Source: Prolixibacteraceae bacterium (GTDB taxonomy: Bacteria > Bacteroidota > Bacteroidia > Bacteroidales > Prolixibacteraceae). From it: DNA of 8,491 nt. Numbering within the stretch: the first letter of the stretch is position 1; every line of letters begins with the position of its first letter. The translations under genes and the position numbers were made by a program. Shown one piece after another: positions 5,788-8,491 of the stretch. Below the pieces are notes generated by a model. That model saw only the letters and a list, made by a program, of their open reading frames with translations, made no database searches and was not told the DNA's origin. The DNA lies in the NCBI GenBank assembly GCA_007116765.1, contig SKHV01000237.1, positions 1 through 8,491 on the forward strand, in the 5' to 3' direction.

Positions 5788-5858
5788 GAATGGTTTGTTG
5801 TATATAGACATATAAAAAAATTGATAAACCATTCTCAGAACGAGGATGGTTTTTTTTT
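5735..5858 (+). promoter_or_regulatory. Transcription attenuator controlling ilvD-ilvB, with four alternative pairing segments
   Basis: Segment 1 (5735-5750), inside the leader frame, pairs with segment 2. ACAACA 5735-5740 matches TGTTGT 5796-5801 and CCATTCT 5744-5750 matches AGAATGG 5787-5793, with a small internal loop. Segment 2 (5785-5796, TGAGAATGGTTT) pairs perfectly over 12 bp with segment 3 (5826-5837, AAACCATTCTCA). Segment 3 also pairs with segment 4 (5842-5852) as a terminator. Segments 2 and 4 differ at one base of eleven, so 2:3 and 3:4 exclude each other. A ribosome stalled on the Leu/Val codons (5755-5772) blocks segment 1, so 2:3 forms and transcription continues. A ribosome at the stop covers segment 2, so 3:4 forms. 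Without translation 1:2 forms, again allowing 3:4. Pairings are seen directly; the regulatory logic is inferred from classical amino-acid attenuators. Confidence 0.85.
5826..5858 (+). terminator. Attenuator terminator hairpin (segments 3:4)
   Basis: AAACCATTCTC (5826-5836) pairs with GAGGATGGTTT (5842-5852) over 11 bp with one G-U wobble, around the loop AGAAC (5837-5841). The stem ends inside a run of nine T's at 5850-5858. The tract ends 18 bases before the ilvD start codon, so termination here would switch off the operon before its first structural gene. Confidence 0.88.
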
Positions 5859-5876
5859 ATTTAAAAGAATAATACA

Positions 5877-7697
5877 ATGAAACTAAGAAGTGCAACAACA
5901 ACACAAGGCCGCCGGATGGCCGGAGCGCGCGCGCTGTGGCGTGCAAACGGAATGACAGAAGAGCAATTCAGCAAACCCATTATTGCTGTGGTGAACTCGT
6001 TTACCCAAATGGTTCCCGGGCATGCGCACTTGCATCAGGTGGGGCAAATGCTGAAAAAGGAAATCGAGAAAACGGGCTGTTTTGCTGCCGAATTCAACAC
6101 CATTGCCATCGACGATGGCATTGCCATGGGCCACGATGGCATGCTGTACTCGCTGCCCTCGCGCGATTTGATTGCCGACAGTGTTGAATACATGTGCAAT
6201 GCCCACAAGGTTGATGCCATGGTTTGCATTTCGAACTGCGATAAAATTACCCCCGGAATGATGATGGCCGCCATGCGCCTGAACATTCCCGCTATTTTTG
6301 TGTCGGGTGGACCCATGGAAGCCGGAAAGGTTGACGACGACAAGTACGACCTGGTTGATGCCATGGTTATGGCCGTTGACGATTCGATACCCGAAGAACA
6401 AATGACCAAGGTGGAACAAAACGCCTGCCCAACTTGCGGCTCATGCTCGGGCTTATTCACGGCCAACTCAATGAACAGCCTTGCCGAGGCACTGGGTATA
6501 GCACTTCCCGGTAACGGTTCAATTGTGGCCACACATGCCAAACGTAAAGAGCTTTTTAACGAAGCTGCCGAGCTTATAGTGAAACTTACTGAAGAATATT
6601 ATTTAAAAGGAAATGAAAAAGTACTTCCCCGTTCAATTGCAACACGCGAGGCATTCATGAACGCCATGACCCTCGATATTGGCATGGGCGGAAGCACCAA
6701 TACCATACTTCACTTGCTGGCAATTGCTTCCGAAGCCGAGGTCGATTTTACCATGAAAGACATCGACGACCTATCGCGACGCATACCCAATATTTGCAAA
6801 GTAGCACCCAGCTCGCGCTTCCACATGGAAGACGTGAACCGTGCCGGAGGTATTATTGGCATACTGGGCGAACTTGACCGTGCCGGTTTGCTCGACACTA
6901 CGGTAAACCGAGTTGACATGATGACCCTTGCCCAGGCGCTCGATGCTTTTGATATTATGCGCCCAACGCATACCGATAAAGCCAAACAACGTTATCTGGC
7001 TGCACCGGGCAACAGGCCTAACCTGGTAATGGGCTCACAGGAAAATTACTATCGCGAACTCGACACCGACCGCACCCTGGGCTGCATACACAGTGTTGAA
7101 AATGCATACAATAAAGAAGGAGGGCTTGCCGTGCTGTTTGGCAATATTGCCAGCGACGGCTGCATAGTCAAAACTGCCGGGGTAGACCCCTCGGTATTCC
7201 AATTCAACGGAAAAGCAAAAGTATTCCACTCGCAGGAAAGTGCCGTGAACGGCATACTGGGCGACGAGGTGCAAGCCGGAGATGTGGTATTTATCCTCTA
7301 CGAAGGACCCAAAGGCGGCCCCGGAATGCAGGAAATGCTTTATCCTACATCGTACATCAAAGCAGTTAAGCTCGATAAAGCCTGTGCGCTGGTAACCGAC
7401 GGACGTTTCTCGGGCGGTACCTCGGGCTTGTCCATCGGGCACGTTTCGCCCGAAGCAGCTGCAGGTGGTACTATTGGACTGGTGCGCAATGGCGACCCAA
7501 TAGAAATTGATATACCTGCACGTAAAATTAATGTGCTGGTAAGTGACGAAGAACTCCAGAAACGCCGTGCCGAAGAAGAAGCCAAAGGCGAAAACGCATT
7601 CAAACCAAACCGAGAGAGGGTGGTAAGCAAAGCCCTGAAAGCTTATGCCAGCATGGTTTCATCGGCCGACAAGGGCGCTATCAGGTTAATAGATTAA
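5877..7697 (+). CDS. ilvD: Dihydroxy-acid dehydratase
   Basis: 606 residues, close to the usual 600-620. It converts 2,3-dihydroxy-isovalerate and 2,3-dihydroxy-3-methylvalerate to the 2-oxo acids that become valine (and leucine) and isoleucine; cytoplasmic. Key residues are present. D80 (AIDDGIAMGHDGM) and D122 bind Mg. C121 (ISNCDKITPGM) and C187/C190 (ACPTCGSCSG) are cluster Cys candidates. K123 is the lysine carbamylated in characterised enzymes. E486 (GPGMQEML) and S512 (DGRFSGGTSG) match the Mg-binding Glu and catalytic Ser. All are in order with E. coli IlvD, with offsets of one (N-terminal) and five residues. It is the first structural gene after the attenuator and is followed 46 bases later by ilvB, so the two are probably co-transcribed. 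G+C is visibly higher than in the neighbouring glycosyltransferase gene, in keeping with a conserved, well-expressed housekeeping gene. The annotation is secure. Confidence 0.98.
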   Translation: MKLRSATTTQGRRMAGARALWRANGMTEEQFSKPIIAVVNSFTQMVPGHAHLHQVGQMLKKEIEKTGCFAAEFNTIAIDDGIAMGHDGMLYSLPSRDLIADSVEYMCNAHKVDAMVCISNCDKITPGMMMAAMRLNIPAIFVSGGPMEAGKVDDDKYDLVDAMVMAVDDSIPEEQMTKVEQNACPTCGSCSGLFTANSMNSLAEALGIALPGNGSIVATHAKRKELFNEAAELIVKLTEEYYLKGNEKVLPRSIATREAFMNAMTLDIGMGGSTNTILHLLAIASEAEVDFTMKDIDDLSRRIPNICKVAPSSRFHMEDVNRAGGIIGILGELDRAGLLDTTVNRVDMMTLAQALDAFDIMRPTHTDKAKQRYLAAPGNRPNLVMGSQENYYRELDTDRTLGCIHSVENAYNKEGGLAVLFGNIASDGCIVKTAGVDPSVFQFNGKAKVFHSQESAVNGILGDEVQAGDVVFILYEGPKGGPGMQEMLYPTSYIKAVKLDKACALVTDGRFSGGTSGLSIGHVSPEAAAGGTIGLVRNGDPIEIDIPARKINVLVSDEELQKRRAEEEAKGENAFKPNRERVVSKALKAYASMVSSADKGAIRLID

Positions 7698-7743
7698 AAC
7701 AAACAGTTAATATAAAATAAGCAACAAATAAAAACAATATATT

Positions 7744-8491
7744 ATGGCTGAAAAAATAACAGGTTCACAGGCATTAATACGCTCGTTGTTAGAAGAAGGG
7801 GTTCAAACCATTTTTGGTTATCCCGGAGGAGCAATAATGCCAATTTACGATGCGTTGTACGACCATCGGGATAAATTAAACCATGTACTTACCCGCCACG
7901 AACAGGGCGCTATACATGCTGCCCAGGGATATGCACGGGTTACAGGCAAGACAGGCGTTTGCTTTGCCACATCGGGGCCCGGTGCAACCAACCTGCTCAC
8001 TGGCATTGCCGATGCAATGATCGACTCTACCCCTCTGGTTTGCATTACCGGACAAGTAGCTTCGCCCCTGCTGGGAACCGATGCTTTCCAGGAGTCGGAT
8101 ATTGTGGGCATGAGTATGCCCGTTACAAAATGGAATTTCCAGATTACCCAAGTTGAAGAAATTCCCGAAGTAATTGCCAAGGCTTTTTATATTGCAAACA
8201 GTGGCCGTCCGGGACCGGTACTTATCGATATTGCCAAAGATGCCCAGTTTGCACCTATCGAATTTGAATACAAAAAATGCACTCAAATACGCAGTTACAT
8301 TCCTTCGTACCCGGTTGAAATGAAACAGGTTGAAGCAGCTGCCGAGGCGATCAATAAAGCAAAAAAACCCTTCTTGCTCTTTGGACAGGGGGTTATCCTT
8401 TCAAATGCCGAAGAAGAGTTGCGTGTATTCCTTGAAAAAACAGGAATTCCGGCTGCATGGACACTTTTGGGAAATTCTGCTCTGCCATCGA
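7744..8491 (+). CDS. ilvB: Acetolactate synthase large (catalytic) subunit, C-terminal part beyond window
   Basis: 249 complete codons of a protein normally about 560-590 residues. It condenses pyruvate with pyruvate or 2-oxobutyrate, the first common step of Val/Leu/Ile synthesis, using ThDP, FAD and Mg. Visible are GYPGGAIMPIYDAL (25-38), the ThDP-activating Glu E53 in RHEQGAIHAAQGYAR, FATSGPGATNL (74-84), ITGQV (101-105), GTDAFQE (111-117) and GRPGPVLIDIAKD (154-166). The central FAD-binding domain begins around residue 195. The ThDP-binding C-terminal domain lies outside the window. The start ATG follows an A-rich spacer without Shine-Dalgarno or terminator, consistent with one operon with ilvD. 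A regulatory subunit gene (ilvN) would be expected next but cannot be seen. ThDP enzymes of related function (catabolic acetolactate synthase, glyoxylate carboligase) are possible alternatives, but the ilvD neighbour and GTDAFQE motif favour the biosynthetic enzyme. Confidence 0.95.
   Translation, partial: MAEKITGSQALIRSLLEEGVQTIFGYPGGAIMPIYDALYDHRDKLNHVLTRHEQGAIHAAQGYARVTGKTGVCFATSGPGATNLLTGIADAMIDSTPLVCITGQVASPLLGTDAFQESDIVGMSMPVTKWNFQITQVEEIPEVIAKAFYIANSGRPGPVLIDIAKDAQFAPIEFEYKKCTQIRSYIPSYPVEMKQVEAAAEAINKAKKPFLLFGQGVILSNAEEELRVFLEKTGIPAAWTLLGNSALPS

Noticed and set aside
5883..7630. Several minus-strand open frames of 68-178 codons, antisense to ilvD
   Set aside because: The ilvD frame is complete with all catalytic residues. 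The antisense frames are His-, Ser- or Ala-rich translations of its complement, typical shadows in higher-G+C coding sequence.
7845..8286. Minus-strand open frames antisense to ilvB
   Set aside because: ilvB has the full set of N-terminal family motifs on the plus strand; the antisense frames have no recognisable domain.

Overview
The window comes from a member of the Bacteroidota, most likely class Bacteroidia. The evidence is its AT-rich intergenic regions, A-rich sequences instead of Shine-Dalgarno sites ahead of the genes, promoter elements of the Bacteroidota type (TTTG, spacer, TAnnTTTG), a fused two-domain acyltransferase of the aminolipid type, and protein sequences typical of that phylum. 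The genus cannot be fixed from sequence alone. The window appears to begin at a contig end, because the first gene dissolves into a homopolymer exactly there.

Left part, bases 1-3027, all genes on the minus strand. An incomplete hypoxanthine phosphoribosyltransferase gene (hpt) runs off the left edge. Next is a 79-residue protein with two CDGSH iron-sulfur motifs, followed by a clear intrinsic terminator. Then comes an intergenic patch built from short tandem and dispersed repeats (AGCTT x4, a heptamer array, AGGCTACAGGCT twice). Last is a 602-residue protein with an N-terminal PlsC-type O-acyltransferase and a C-terminal OlsB-type N-acyltransferase, the arrangement of bifunctional aminolipid synthases such as OlsF.

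Middle, bases 3028-5610. A 507-base AT-rich gap separates divergent genes. It has a promoter-like element and, about 90 bases further on, a hairpin followed by a T run, which could bound a short untranslated RNA. A 691-residue GT-C fold membrane glycosyltransferase with a C-terminal beta-rich domain follows on the plus strand.

Right part, bases 5611-8491. This is the start of a branched-chain amino acid operon: ilvD (dihydroxy-acid dehydratase), then ilvB (acetolactate synthase large subunit, cut by the window edge). Ahead of ilvD is the most striking element of the window, a complete translational attenuator. A promoter (5674-5703) leads into a 21-codon leader peptide made mostly of Ile, Leu and Val (5722-5787). 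Four RNA segments can pair as 1:2, 2:3 (12 bp, perfect) or 3:4 (intrinsic terminator with a T tract ending 18 bases before ilvD). The inferred logic is that a ribosome stalled for lack of charged Ile, Leu or Val tRNA frees segment 2 to pair with segment 3, and the operon is read; when amino acids are plentiful, the 3:4 terminator forms.
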